From Paracoccaceae bacterium (GTDB taxonomy: Bacteria; Pseudomonadota; Alphaproteobacteria; Rhodobacterales; Rhodobacteraceae), in NCBI GenBank assembly GCA_014872815.1, contig WKFK01000015.1, positions 496,001 to 560,000 on the forward strand: DNA of 64,000 nucleotides. The letters are read 5' to 3'. Under the pieces are notes generated by a model, which saw nothing but the letters and a program-made list of their open reading frames with translations, was not told the DNA's origin and did not search any database. The position numbers were made by a program, and so were the translations under genes. This document shows, piece after piece, positions 50,715-59,236 of this stretch; the stretch's first letter is position 1; the number at the start of each line of letters is the position of its first letter.

Positions 50715-52043
50715 GTGTCGACGTTTGAAGAATTGGGCCTGTCGCCCACACTTTTGAAAGGCCTAAAATCGGCTGGTTTTGACGCGCCCACGCCAATCCA
50801 ACAGAAGGCCATTCCGCTGGCCTTGCAAGGCCATGACATTCTGGGGCTGGCGCAGACCGGCACTGGGAAATCTCTGGCCTTTGGCCTGCCGATGATGGAT
50901 CGCTTGCTGGCGACGCCGGGCAAGCCAATGCCAAAATCGGTGAAGGCCTTGGTGCTGGCGCCGACTCGGGAGTTGGTGAACCAAATCGCGGACAACCTGC
51001 GCCCGATGGTGCAGGGCACACCGATGAAAGTGATGACCGTTGTTGGCGGGCAGTCTATCAACCGCCAGATTGCCATGCTCAAGCGCGGCACGGACATTTT
51101 GGTGGCAACGCCGGGCCGGTTGATCGACCTGTTGGATCGCAAGGAAATTGACCTGTCGACCGTGGGTTATCTGGTGCTTGATGAAGCCGACCAGATGCTG
51201 GACATGGGGTTTATTCACTCCTTGCGCAAAATTGCGCCGCATTTGGGCACCCCTCGCCAGACAATGCTGTTTTCGGCCACCATGCCAAAGCAAATGGAAG
51301 AGCTGAGCCAGAGTTATCTGACCAAACCAAAGCGGGTGGAATGTGCACCGCCCGGCAAGACCGCCGATAAGATTGCTCAGACCGTAGAGTACCACGAGAA
51401 GGGCGAAAAGCGGAAACGGCTGCGCGAAATCCTGTCTGAGAATATGGGCGAGAGCACGCTGATCTTCTCGCGCACCAAACATGGTGCGGAACGGATGATG
51501 AAGCAGTTGGTGGCCGAGGGCTTCAACGCGGCGTCGATCCACGGAAACAAAAGCCAAGGACAGCGGGATCGTGCCATCAAAGCCTTCCGCGAAGGGGAAG
51601 TCACCATTTTGGTGGCCACCGATGTGGCGGCGCGTGGGATCGACATTCCGGTGATTTCACTGGTGATCAACTTTGATCTGCCCAACGTGGCAGAGGCCTA
51701 TGTGCACCGGATTGGTCGCACTGCGCGCGCTGGACGAGAAGGACGGGCGATTTCTTTCTGTGCGCTGGATGAGCGGGATTACCTGAAGGACATTGAGAAG
51801 CTGATTGGCCGTCAGTTTGATCGGCCTACCGATGAGCTTCGTGAGATGAAGAAAGAATACGGCGCCGGGCCACGGTCTGGTGGTGAGGGTCGCAAGCGTG
51901 GAGGCGGCAAGCCAGGTGGCGGTAAGTCAGGCCGGGGAAAACCCGGAGGTGGCAAGCCAAACAGCGCGGCCAATGGCAACGACAAGCCGGGAGGCAGTCG
52001 GCCACGTCGGCGGCGCAACCGGTCGCGCAAGCCAGCAGCCTAA
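50715..52043 (+). CDS. DEAD-box ATP-dependent RNA helicase (RhlE-like)
   Basis: A 442-aa RNA helicase that unwinds short duplexes using ATP, in ribosome or mRNA metabolism. Motifs are the Q motif (FDAPTPIQQKAIP), Walker A AQTGTGKS, PTRELV, DEAD, SAT, and in the second domain VATDVAARGID and HRIGRTARAGREG. The last 60 residues are a low-complexity Gly-Lys-Arg tail (RGGGKPGGGKSGRGKPGGG), an RNA-binding tail as in RhlE. The start is a GTG at 50715 with GAAAGGA before it. The longer frame from 50679 lacks that site. A long 5' gap could be a leader. Confidence 0.93.
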   Translation: MSTFEELGLSPTLLKGLKSAGFDAPTPIQQKAIPLALQGHDILGLAQTGTGKSLAFGLPMMDRLLATPGKPMPKSVKALVLAPTRELVNQIADNLRPMVQGTPMKVMTVVGGQSINRQIAMLKRGTDILVATPGRLIDLLDRKEIDLSTVGYLVLDEADQMLDMGFIHSLRKIAPHLGTPRQTMLFSATMPKQMEELSQSYLTKPKRVECAPPGKTADKIAQTVEYHEKGEKRKRLREILSENMGESTLIFSRTKHGAERMMKQLVAEGFNAASIHGNKSQGQRDRAIKAFREGEVTILVATDVAARGIDIPVISLVINFDLPNVAEAYVHRIGRTARAGREGRAISFCALDERDYLKDIEKLIGRQFDRPTDELREMKKEYGAGPRSGGEGRKRGGGKPGGGKSGRGKPGGGKPNSAANGNDKPGGSRPRRRRNRSRKPAA

Positions 52044-52044
52044 C

Positions 52045-52082
52045 AAAAAAGGCCGCAGCGGGATGCTGCGGCCTTCTCTTTT
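52045..52082. terminator. Bidirectional terminator
   Basis: GGCCGCAGC (52051-52059) pairs with GCTGCGGCC (52065-52073). T-rich runs follow in both directions, between the convergent helicase and aldehyde dehydrogenase genes. Confidence 0.9.
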
Positions 52083-52097
52083 GGAGACGTGTGCGGC

Positions 52098-53525
52098 TTA
52101 GCCCATGGGCACGCCGGAGATCGCCTTGGTTTCACAGAACTCTTCCAGACCCCAAGTGCCGCCTTCACGGCCGTTGCCGGACTGGCCGTAGCCACCAAAG
52201 GGTGAGCCGTTGACGCGAGACACGCCGTTGGTTTCCACCATGCCGGAACGTACCTGACGCGCCACGCGCAGGCGTTTTTCGTCATCCTGTGTTTGGATGT
52301 AGTTGGTCAGGCCATAGACCGTGTCGTTGGCCATCTGCACCGCTTGCTCTTCGCTTTCAAACGGGGAGATTGCCAGCACTGGGCCGAAGATTTCCTCGCG
52401 GTAGATGGTCATGTCCGGGGTCACATCTGCAAACACGGTTGGGCGCACGAAGTAGCCTTTGTTCATGCCTTCCGGACGGCCAAGACCACCTGCGACCAGC
52501 GTGGCGCCTTCTTTGATACCGGTCTCGATCAGGCCCTGGATTTTGTTGAACTGTAACTCGGAGACCACCGGGCCGATGTGGCGGCCGGACTCTGTGGTCG
52601 CGCCAACTTGGGTTGCTTCGGCAGCGGCTTTGGCTTGCTCCACCGCTTCGGCATAGCGGCTGCTTTCGACCATCATGCGGGTAGGAGCGTTACAGGATTG
52701 ACCGGAGTTTTGCATGCAGTGGATCACGCCGCGTTTGACGGCTTTTTCGTCCGCATCCGCAAAGATGATGTTGGCGCCTTTGCCGCCCAGTTCCAAGCTG
52801 ACGCGCTTGAGTGTGTCGGCGGCGGCTTTGGAGATTGCGATGCCGGCGCGGGTGGAGCCGGTGAAGGACACCATGTCCACATCGGGGTGCGAAGACAGCT
52901 GAGAGCCGACGCCGACGCCGTCGCCGTTCACCATGTTGAAGACACCGGCAGGGAAGCCGGCTTCGTCCATCATTTCGGTGAAGACAATAGAGGACAGGGG
53001 CGCGATTTCAGACGGTTTCAGCACCATAGTGCAGCCGACCAGTAGCGCTGGAATGGCTTTCAGGAACACTTGGTTCATCGGCCAGTTCCACGGGGTGATC
53101 ATAGCACAGACACCAATTGGTTCTTTGCGCATGCGGTCCGCGCCCATGGCATATTCGAACTCGAAGTTTTCCAAGGCTTCCAAGAAGCCATCGAGATGCC
53201 AGACACCGGCGCCCCATTGGTTGTTCTTGGCCAGATCGGTGGGCGCGCCCATTTCCATGCGCATGGCTTCGGCCATGTCGTCACGCCGCGCCATGTAGAT
53301 GTCACGCAGCTTTTTGACCAGCGCCACGCGCTCTTCCAAAGGTGTGTCGGCCCAGGCTGGGAAGGCCGCACGGGCAGCGGATACGGCGGCGTCGGTGTCG
53401 GCCTGATCGCCCAGTGAAATCACAGCGCAGGTGTCTTCGGTGGCTGGGTCAATGACAGGCAGGTCATTGGCGGCAACAGGGTCGACCCATTGGCCGTTGA
53501 TGTAGAATTGGCGTTTCTCGATCAT
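52098..53525 (-). CDS. NAD(P)-dependent aldehyde dehydrogenase
   Basis: A 475-aa ALDH-superfamily enzyme oxidising an aldehyde to the acid. NAD-binding motifs are ITPWNWPMNQVFLKAIPALLVGCTMVLKPSE and FTGSTRAGIAISKAAADTLKRVSLELGGKGANII (catalytic Glu in LELGG). The catalytic Cys is in MQNSGQSCNAPTRM, and EIFGPVLAI is at the C-terminal bridge. The ATG at 53525 has GAGGGAGTG before it at good spacing. The GTG at 53534 is too close. A perfect 20-base palindrome at 53605-53624 upstream may be an operator. The aldehyde substrate is unknown. Confidence 0.92.
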   Translation of the reverse strand: MIEKRQFYINGQWVDPVAANDLPVIDPATEDTCAVISLGDQADTDAAVSAARAAFPAWADTPLEERVALVKKLRDIYMARRDDMAEAMRMEMGAPTDLAKNNQWGAGVWHLDGFLEALENFEFEYAMGADRMRKEPIGVCAMITPWNWPMNQVFLKAIPALLVGCTMVLKPSEIAPLSSIVFTEMMDEAGFPAGVFNMVNGDGVGVGSQLSSHPDVDMVSFTGSTRAGIAISKAAADTLKRVSLELGGKGANIIFADADEKAVKRGVIHCMQNSGQSCNAPTRMMVESSRYAEAVEQAKAAAEATQVGATTESGRHIGPVVSELQFNKIQGLIETGIKEGATLVAGGLGRPEGMNKGYFVRPTVFADVTPDMTIYREEIFGPVLAISPFESEEQAVQMANDTVYGLTNYIQTQDDEKRLRVARQVRSGMVETNGVSRVNGSPFGGYGQSGNGREGGTWGLEEFCETKAISGVPMG

Positions 53526-53604
53526 GGTGTTCACTCCCTCTCGATCTCGGCGTCACTCTGCGCGGCAAAACAGGGGGCCGCAAGTGGGGCGACGCGCGGT
53601 CACG

Positions 53605-53624
53605 AATAATTTGATCAAATTATT
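53605..53624. promoter_or_regulatory. Perfect 20-base palindrome (putative operator)
   Basis: AATAATTTGATCAAATTATT is a perfect inverted repeat with centre TTGATCAA. It lies 80-99 bases before the aldehyde dehydrogenase start and 159-178 before the peroxiredoxin start, in the divergent gap. A dimeric regulator site is likely; no regulator is adjacent. Confidence 0.55.
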
Positions 53625-53782
53625 TCTTCCGGTAAAGGGGTGGCGTTCAAAAAAGACAGATGTAGTCTGCGCAGAGTCGTTTTACGACAGAGAACCGTTT
53701 TTACATATCGCCCCACCTGCGAGAATTGTCTCGCCTCAAGCTGGCAGGGCGGAGTGTGCGACCCAAAGAGAGGGAGATACCC

Positions 53783-54436
53783 ATGGGCCTGCGAATCAAC
53801 GATGTTGTGCCAAATTTCACCGCCGAGACGGATCAGGGCACAATCACTTTTCACGACTGGATTGGCGACAGCTGGGCCATCCTGTTTTCTCACCCAAAAG
53901 ACTTCACCCCAGTCTGTACCACCGAGTTTGGTGCGGTCGCGCAACTTGCCGAAGAGTGGCAGAAGCGCGGGACCAAGGTGATTGGTGTGTCCGTGGATGG
54001 TGTGGAAGACCACAAAGGTTGGAAGAAAGACATTGAGTCCTACGCAGGCACAGGTGCGGGCTTCCCGATCATTGCCGATGATGGCCTGGCCGTTTCTAAA
54101 GCCTTCGACATGTTGCCAGCGGAAGCCTATTTGCCAGATGGCCGTACCCCGGCGGACAGTGCAACTGTGCGGTCCGTGTTCATCATTGGCCCAGACAAGC
54201 AGTTGAAGCTGTCGATGACATATCCAATGAATGTGGGCCGTAACTTTGCCGAGGTATTGCGCGCGCTGGATGGTTTGCAGACTGCGGCAAAAGAGAACGT
54301 CGCGACGCCGGCGAACTGGACACCAGGTGGTGATGTGGTGATCCCGGTTGCGGTGAGCGATGAGGACGCGAAAGCCAAATACGGTGAGTTCACCACCCAT
54401 TTCCCATACCTGCGCACTACCAAGCTGCCAGGCTAA
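53783..54436 (+). CDS. 1-Cys peroxiredoxin (Prx6-type)
   Basis: A 217-aa thiol peroxidase reducing hydrogen and organic peroxides in the cytoplasm. The active site is SHPKDFTPVCTTEFG with peroxidatic Cys45. The long C-terminal dimerisation domain (after residue 150, MNVGRNFAEVLRALDGLQTAAKENVATPANW) is typical of Prx6. No resolving Cys is seen, so it belongs to the 1-Cys class and needs an external reductant. The ATG at 53783 has AGAGGGAG before it. Confidence 0.95.
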   Translation: MGLRINDVVPNFTAETDQGTITFHDWIGDSWAILFSHPKDFTPVCTTEFGAVAQLAEEWQKRGTKVIGVSVDGVEDHKGWKKDIESYAGTGAGFPIIADDGLAVSKAFDMLPAEAYLPDGRTPADSATVRSVFIIGPDKQLKLSMTYPMNVGRNFAEVLRALDGLQTAAKENVATPANWTPGGDVVIPVAVSDEDAKAKYGEFTTHFPYLRTTKLPG

Positions 54437-54473
54437 GTACCGGTCCCAATTACCGGATTGGACATTCTGAAAG

Positions 54474-54504
54474 CGCGCTGGGTTTCCCAGCGCGTTTTTC
54501 TTTT
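54474..54504 (+). terminator. Terminator of the peroxiredoxin gene
   Basis: CGCGCTGGG (54474-54482) pairs with CCCAGCGCG (54486-54494) with a TTT loop and is followed by TTTTTCTTTT. Confidence 0.9.
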
Positions 54505-54607
54505 GGCTTGTGGGCTGACAATCTGACGTGGGGTAATTTCACCGCGCAAACTAATTCACCCATCGAAATTAAGCGGCTGGAAACGGTTTTGCTCGAAGAA
54601 GGGCAGG

Positions 54608-54919
54608 ATGACCCAACGCGTGCAATATCTTCCGGCGATTCTCGCTGTTGTCTTTTGCTTGACCGTGACCCCGGTTTTGGCAATCGTCAGCGCCCCTGTG
54701 AAAGCGGGTGGGCCGGTTTTGATTGTCGCGCGCCCCGGGACAGACCTGACAGAACTTGTGGAGATATCCGGCGGACAAGTTGTGGGCGTGACACAAGCCC
54801 CGCTCGCTGTGATGGGGGCGTCAGAAAGCGAAGACTTTGAAGAGAGACTAAAACGGAATGGAGCCTGGGCCATTCTGGATGGCGAAGCGTTGGCCTGGCT
54901 GTGTGGAGATACGATATGA
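54608..54919 (+). CDS. Small exported or membrane-anchored protein paired with a chemoreceptor
   Basis: A 103-aa protein with a signal/anchor segment (residues 9-26, LPAILAVVFCLTVTPVLA), then a small alpha/beta domain (PVLIVARPGTDLTELVEISGGQVVGVTQAPLAVMGAS over about 37 residues). AGGGCAGG precedes the ATG. Its stop overlaps the ATG of the chemoreceptor gene (ATGA), so the pair is translated together and may form one sensory unit. No family recognised. Confidence 0.7.
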   Translation: MTQRVQYLPAILAVVFCLTVTPVLAIVSAPVKAGGPVLIVARPGTDLTELVEISGGQVVGVTQAPLAVMGASESEDFEERLKRNGAWAILDGEALAWLCGDTI

Positions 54920-56505
54920 CCGAAGATCTCAAATTGACGAAAACCCGTCAGACGGGTGTGAAAGTTTTGGCCATAGTGGCCGCAGTTCTTGGCGCGGCGG
55001 CGGCAACAATCGCATTTATGCGGGGCGGTCAAGTTGTGATGATCGGCGCCTCGGCCGGTGCCTTTGTCGCGCTGGCGTTTTATGCCTTTCGTTTGGGCGG
55101 CAATTTGGCGGCACGTGTGAGCGTAACCGTTGCCGTGATCGGCCAAATCTCTTTGATTTTGGCGTCCATGGCGGGCCATGCATGGCAACTTGACGTGCAC
55201 ATGGTGTTTTTTGCCGCATTGGCGATGCTGACGTTGATGACCTGTCCTACAGCTTTGCTTGTTGGGGCTGGCGTGACGGCTGTGCACCATCTGGCGCTGA
55301 CCTTCTTCTGGCCGTCGATGGTGTATCCGTCAGTCGACTTGATGGAAAACATTGGTCGCACAGTGTTGCACGCCGTTGTTGTGGTCGCGGAAACTGGCAT
55401 CCTTCTGACCTCTGTGATGACGACGCTGCGTCAGATGAATGAGCGCAACAAAGAGCAAGCTGTGCTGTCGGAAACAATGGAAGCATTGAAAGCCGAGAAA
55501 ACGGGCATTGAAGCACGTGAGAAGGCACAGGCGGACGTTGTGGACACTCTGCATGAACGACTGACACGGATTGCCGGCGGCAATCTGGATGCGTCCATCA
55601 ATCGTTCCTTTGACAAGAGCTACGAGGCGCTGCGTAAGAGCTTCAATGATGCTGTCAAATCGCTCAGCGGCATTGTGACCTCTGTGACCTCGGTGTCGAG
55701 CCAGATTGAAGTAGACAGCCGCGAGTTGTCAGAGGTGTCCAACAGTGTTGCACATAGCACTGAAAAGCAAGCGAGTGCGTTGCAGGGTGTGACCGACGCG
55801 GTTGAACAGATTGCGGATGCGATGAACGGGGCCGTTGAAAAGGCCAAGTCTACACAGGAGCGGTTTGACAACACCCGTCACATGACCAGTAACGGTGCCG
55901 AAGTTGTGCGTCAGGCTGTGAGCACAATGGACGAGATCGAAGCCTCCTCGGCGCAGATTGACCATGTTGTGACCCTGATTGAAGACATTGCGTTCCAGAC
56001 CAACCTACTAGCGTTGAACGCGGGTGTGGAAGCCGCGCGGGCCGGGGAAGCCGGGGCAGGATTTGCGATCGTGGCTTCTGAGGTGCGTGAGCTAGCCCAT
56101 CGCTCAGCAGAGGCGGCGCAGAACATCAACGCGCTGATTTCTGAAAGCAACGGCCATGTGACCAATGGTGTCGCACTGGTGCGTCAGGTGGGGGATGCGC
56201 TGGAGGCAATCTTAGGCGATGTGAATCAGGTGTCTGGCAATGTGGCGGAAATCTCTGATGTGTCTAGCGAACAGGCGCAGTCGGTTGAGAAAATCCGCGG
56301 CAGCATGCAGACCATTGGCAGCGAGACGCAGGCCAATGCAGCGCGGGCGGAAGAAGCCTCTGCAGCGACCTCCAGCCTGGATATGGCGGTGGATCGTCTT
56401 GTCAATGCGCTGGCCGGGTTCCGTGTGGCAGCTGAGGCGCCGCAGACCGGCGATGTTGAGATGTTTGATGAAGATGGCGATGACGAGGCTTGGGCCGCCG
56501 CCTGA
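54916..56505 (+). CDS. Methyl-accepting chemotaxis protein
   Basis: The 529-aa receptor has about six membrane helices in residues 15-180 and no large periplasmic domain. A HAMP-like stretch (residues 220-255, LTRIAGGNLDASINRSFDKSYEALRKSFNDAV) and coiled-coil signalling domain follow, with the hairpin tip IEDIAFQTNLLALNAGVEAARAGEAGAGFAIVASEVRELAHRSAEAAQNI. There is no C-terminal CheR/CheB pentapeptide; the end is acidic (DEDGDDEAWAAA). Ligand unknown. The six-helix input domain implies sensing within or near the membrane. The ATG at 54916 overlaps the previous stop. Confidence 0.92.
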   Translation: MTEDLKLTKTRQTGVKVLAIVAAVLGAAAATIAFMRGGQVVMIGASAGAFVALAFYAFRLGGNLAARVSVTVAVIGQISLILASMAGHAWQLDVHMVFFAALAMLTLMTCPTALLVGAGVTAVHHLALTFFWPSMVYPSVDLMENIGRTVLHAVVVVAETGILLTSVMTTLRQMNERNKEQAVLSETMEALKAEKTGIEAREKAQADVVDTLHERLTRIAGGNLDASINRSFDKSYEALRKSFNDAVKSLSGIVTSVTSVSSQIEVDSRELSEVSNSVAHSTEKQASALQGVTDAVEQIADAMNGAVEKAKSTQERFDNTRHMTSNGAEVVRQAVSTMDEIEASSAQIDHVVTLIEDIAFQTNLLALNAGVEAARAGEAGAGFAIVASEVRELAHRSAEAAQNINALISESNGHVTNGVALVRQVGDALEAILGDVNQVSGNVAEISDVSSEQAQSVEKIRGSMQTIGSETQANAARAEEASAATSSLDMAVDRLVNALAGFRVAAEAPQTGDVEMFDEDGDDEAWAAA

Positions 56506-56524
56506 TCTGATCAGATGTATGAAA

Positions 56525-56558
56525 GAAAAGCGCCGGTGGGTAACCACCGGCGCTTTTT
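56525..56558. terminator. Bidirectional terminator
   Basis: GCGCCGGTGG (56530-56539) pairs with CCACCGGCGC (56544-56553), followed by TTTTT on the plus strand and by a T-rich run on the minus strand. Confidence 0.92.
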
Positions 56559-56575
56559 GTTGGTTTGGCTTGGAT

Positions 56576-58921
56576 TTATTCGCCGTACGGCACCCAAATG
56601 TTTTTAACTTCGGTTGCGGCTTGCAAGAAGGCGCGGCCTTCGCCTTCTGCGCTCAACCAGTCGCGCGCGAGGCCATTGTTGACCCAGGTGCGCTTGAGGT
56701 TGCCAGCGCTGGCGCGTTCAATTTCTGCGGACACGTCCGAGGATGAGAACGACCAGACCGCGTCCACATCGAGGTGTCCCGCAAGCGGCCCAGCCAGTTC
56801 CGCGTGAGATCCGGTCAGGATGTTGACCACACCGCCGGGTACGTCAGAGGTTTCGAGGACCTGATAGAAGTCTGTCGCGGCCAGAGGGTAGGCTTCGGAG
56901 GCGACTAATACAGCCCGGTTGCCCATGGCAATGGCGGGCGCCATGGCGGAGATCAGGCCGAGGAGTGGCGCGTCGTCCGCACAGAGCGCGCCAATCACGC
57001 CCACCGGTTCCTTCATCGCCAGCGCCACGCCGCGGATCGGCACGCCATGCGCCTGACCGTCATATTTGTCGGCCCAAGCGGCGTAGGTGAAGAGGCGGCG
57101 GATCGAGGTTTCGACCTCTGCCGCGCCGGTCTTTCCGCCGGTCAGAAGGTTTACGCGGGTGGCAAACTCGTCTTTGCGGGCGGAGAGGTTTTCCGCGATG
57201 TAGTAGAGGATTTGCGCACGCAGGTGACCCGTGGTGCCGGACCAACCTTTGGCAGCGTGGGCAGCCTCAACTGCGTTGCGTACGTCCTTGCGGTTGGCAA
57301 TCGGGGCCTGGCCCAGAAGTGCGCCGGACTTGCCGTAGATGTTCTGGCTGTAGCCGCCATCTGGACGGGCCTGCTTGCCACCAACGTAGAGTTTTGGCGT
57401 GCGGTCCAGTGGATCGGTTGGGCCTTTGTCACCGGTGAAGGCCTCGACAGGCTTAAGCGCCTTGGGGGCTCCTTTGGGCTTGGTGTAGGCCGCCAAACCT
57501 TCCCAGCCGCCTTCACGGCCGTAGCCGCTTTCGCGCACGCCGCCAAAGCCGGCGGCGGCGTCAAACAGGTTGGTGGCGTTGACCCAAACCACGCCAGCAA
57601 CCAGTTTTGGCGAAATGTCCAGCGCGAGGTTCACGTTCTCTGTCCAGAGTGTCGCCGCCAAGCCGTAGCGCGTGTTGTTTGCCAGCGCGACCGCCTCGGA
57701 TGGGGTGCGGAAGGTAGTGGAGACCAACACCGGACCGAAGATCTCTTCCTGCATCAGCTTTGAAGAAGGCGCGAGGCCGGTGATCAGGGTTGGCGGGTAG
57801 AAGCAGCCCTCGGCCGGCATCTCGATGGGGGCGTGGTACGTCTCACCCTCGGTGTTGTTCGCGACCATCTCGGTGATGGTGTTGAGCTGTACCGGATCGA
57901 CCACGGCGCCAACATCGATGCATTTGTCCAGCGGGTTGCCAATGCGCAGACCGTCCATGCGGGCTTTGAGCTTGCGGTGGAAGGTATCGGCGATGCCTTC
58001 CTGTACCAGGAGGCGGGAGCCGGCGCAGCAGACCTGGCCTTGGTTGAACCAGATGGCATCGACCAGACCTTCGATGGCGGAGTCAATGTCGGCGTCCTCA
58101 AAGACGATGTAAGGCGACTTGCCACCCAGCTCCAAGGTCAGCGATTTGCCGGAGCCTGCGGTGGCTTCGCGGATGCGCTTGCCCACTTCGGTGGAGCCGG
58201 TGAAGGCGACCTTGTTGATGTCTTCATGCGCGGTGATCATTTCACCCACCGCGCCGTCGCCGGTGACGATGTTGACCACACCCGCTGGCAGGCCTGCTTG
58301 CTGACAGATGTCGGCAAAAGCCATCGCGGTGAGGGAGGTGTATTCGGCAGGTTTCAGCACCACGGTGTTGCCCATCGCCAAAGCAGGCGCCACTTTCCAC
58401 GCCAGCATCAGCAGCGGGAAGTTCCATGGGATGATCTGACCGCAAACACCAAGCGCTTGGGCGTTGGGCAGCTCGGCTTCCATCAGTTGTGCCATGCCTG
58501 CGTGATAGTAGAAGTGGCGCTGCACCAGCGGGATGTCGATGTCGCGGCTTTCGCGGATCGGTTTGCCGTTGTCCAGCGTCTCAAGAACCGCAAACAGGCG
58601 GCTGTGCTTTTGCAGCAGGCGCGCAATAGCGTAGAGGTATTTGGCGCGCCCGTGGCCGCCCAGGCCTTCCCATTTGGCCTGCGCCTTGCGCGCGGCTTTC
58701 ACGGCGGCGTTGACTTCGTCCTGAGACGCCTGGGTCAGGTCGGCAAGCGTCTCGCCGTTGGCCGGGTTCTTGGACTGGAAGTCCTTGCGTGGTGTGGTCC
58801 AGGTGCCGTCGATGAAATGGCCAAAGGCCGCGCCTTGATCGACAATCCAGGCCAGCGCATCTGCGGCGCTTTCGGGGGCGGGGCCGTAATCCATGGTTTC
58901 GAAGATCTCTTTAACGGTCAT
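56576..58921 (-). CDS. ALDH16-type two-domain aldehyde dehydrogenase
   Basis: A 781-aa protein with two aldehyde-dehydrogenase modules. The first (residues about 30-500) has the NAD-binding PWNFPLLMLAWKVAPALAMGNTVVLKPAE, TGSTEVGKRIREA, LELGGKSPYIVFEDAD (general-base Glu) and the catalytic Cys in NQGQVCCAGSRLLV. The second (about 510-781) resembles the ALDH N-terminal and Rossmann parts but has no catalytic Cys segment, so it is probably structural. This matches the ALDH16 family, known from Loktanella. deoC and a small ORF lie upstream in the same direction, and acetaldehyde from DeoC is a possible substrate (inference). Confidence 0.93.
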   Translation of the reverse strand: MTVKEIFETMDYGPAPESAADALAWIVDQGAAFGHFIDGTWTTPRKDFQSKNPANGETLADLTQASQDEVNAAVKAARKAQAKWEGLGGHGRAKYLYAIARLLQKHSRLFAVLETLDNGKPIRESRDIDIPLVQRHFYYHAGMAQLMEAELPNAQALGVCGQIIPWNFPLLMLAWKVAPALAMGNTVVLKPAEYTSLTAMAFADICQQAGLPAGVVNIVTGDGAVGEMITAHEDINKVAFTGSTEVGKRIREATAGSGKSLTLELGGKSPYIVFEDADIDSAIEGLVDAIWFNQGQVCCAGSRLLVQEGIADTFHRKLKARMDGLRIGNPLDKCIDVGAVVDPVQLNTITEMVANNTEGETYHAPIEMPAEGCFYPPTLITGLAPSSKLMQEEIFGPVLVSTTFRTPSEAVALANNTRYGLAATLWTENVNLALDISPKLVAGVVWVNATNLFDAAAGFGGVRESGYGREGGWEGLAAYTKPKGAPKALKPVEAFTGDKGPTDPLDRTPKLYVGGKQARPDGGYSQNIYGKSGALLGQAPIANRKDVRNAVEAAHAAKGWSGTTGHLRAQILYYIAENLSARKDEFATRVNLLTGGKTGAAEVETSIRRLFTYAAWADKYDGQAHGVPIRGVALAMKEPVGVIGALCADDAPLLGLISAMAPAIAMGNRAVLVASEAYPLAATDFYQVLETSDVPGGVVNILTGSHAELAGPLAGHLDVDAVWSFSSSDVSAEIERASAGNLKRTWVNNGLARDWLSAEGEGRAFLQAATEVKNIWVPYGE

Positions 58922-58932
58922 GTGTCTTCCCC

Positions 58933-59226
58933 TTACGAGGTTATCTTGTGAAGTGCGGCCTGCAACGCGTCTGACGGCACTGTTTCGCTGTGTAAAATGC
59001 CGGCCATGACGGCTTCGGCAATTTGGGCGGTGGGCTTGTCGAGCAGCTCCGGTTTTGTGTGCGCATACTCAAAGGCTTCTTGCAGGAACTCCGCGAGCCG
59101 GGCTTCCAATGTCGCGCCGGAGAGGTGATCGTCACAGTGGGCGACCCATGTGCGTTGGGACCAGACCTTCATGCGGAGAAGGTGCTGATCCGGCACTGGG
59201 GCGTTGGTGTCTTCGGTTGTGCTCAC
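58933..59226 (-). CDS. Small conserved protein between deoC and ALDH16
   Basis: A 97-aa soluble protein starting at a GTG (59226) with AAGGA at suitable spacing. The frame upstream to 59331 overlaps deoC and has no such site. It contains RMKVWSQRTWVAHCDDHLSGATLEARLAEFLQEAFEYAHTKPELLDKPTAQIAEAV (over about 56 residues), acidic and helical. No family recognised. It starts 11 bases after deoC, so the three genes form an operon. Confidence 0.7.
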   Translation of the reverse strand: MSTTEDTNAPVPDQHLLRMKVWSQRTWVAHCDDHLSGATLEARLAEFLQEAFEYAHTKPELLDKPTAQIAEAVMAGILHSETVPSDALQAALHKITS

Positions 59227-59236
59227 CGGACTGTCC

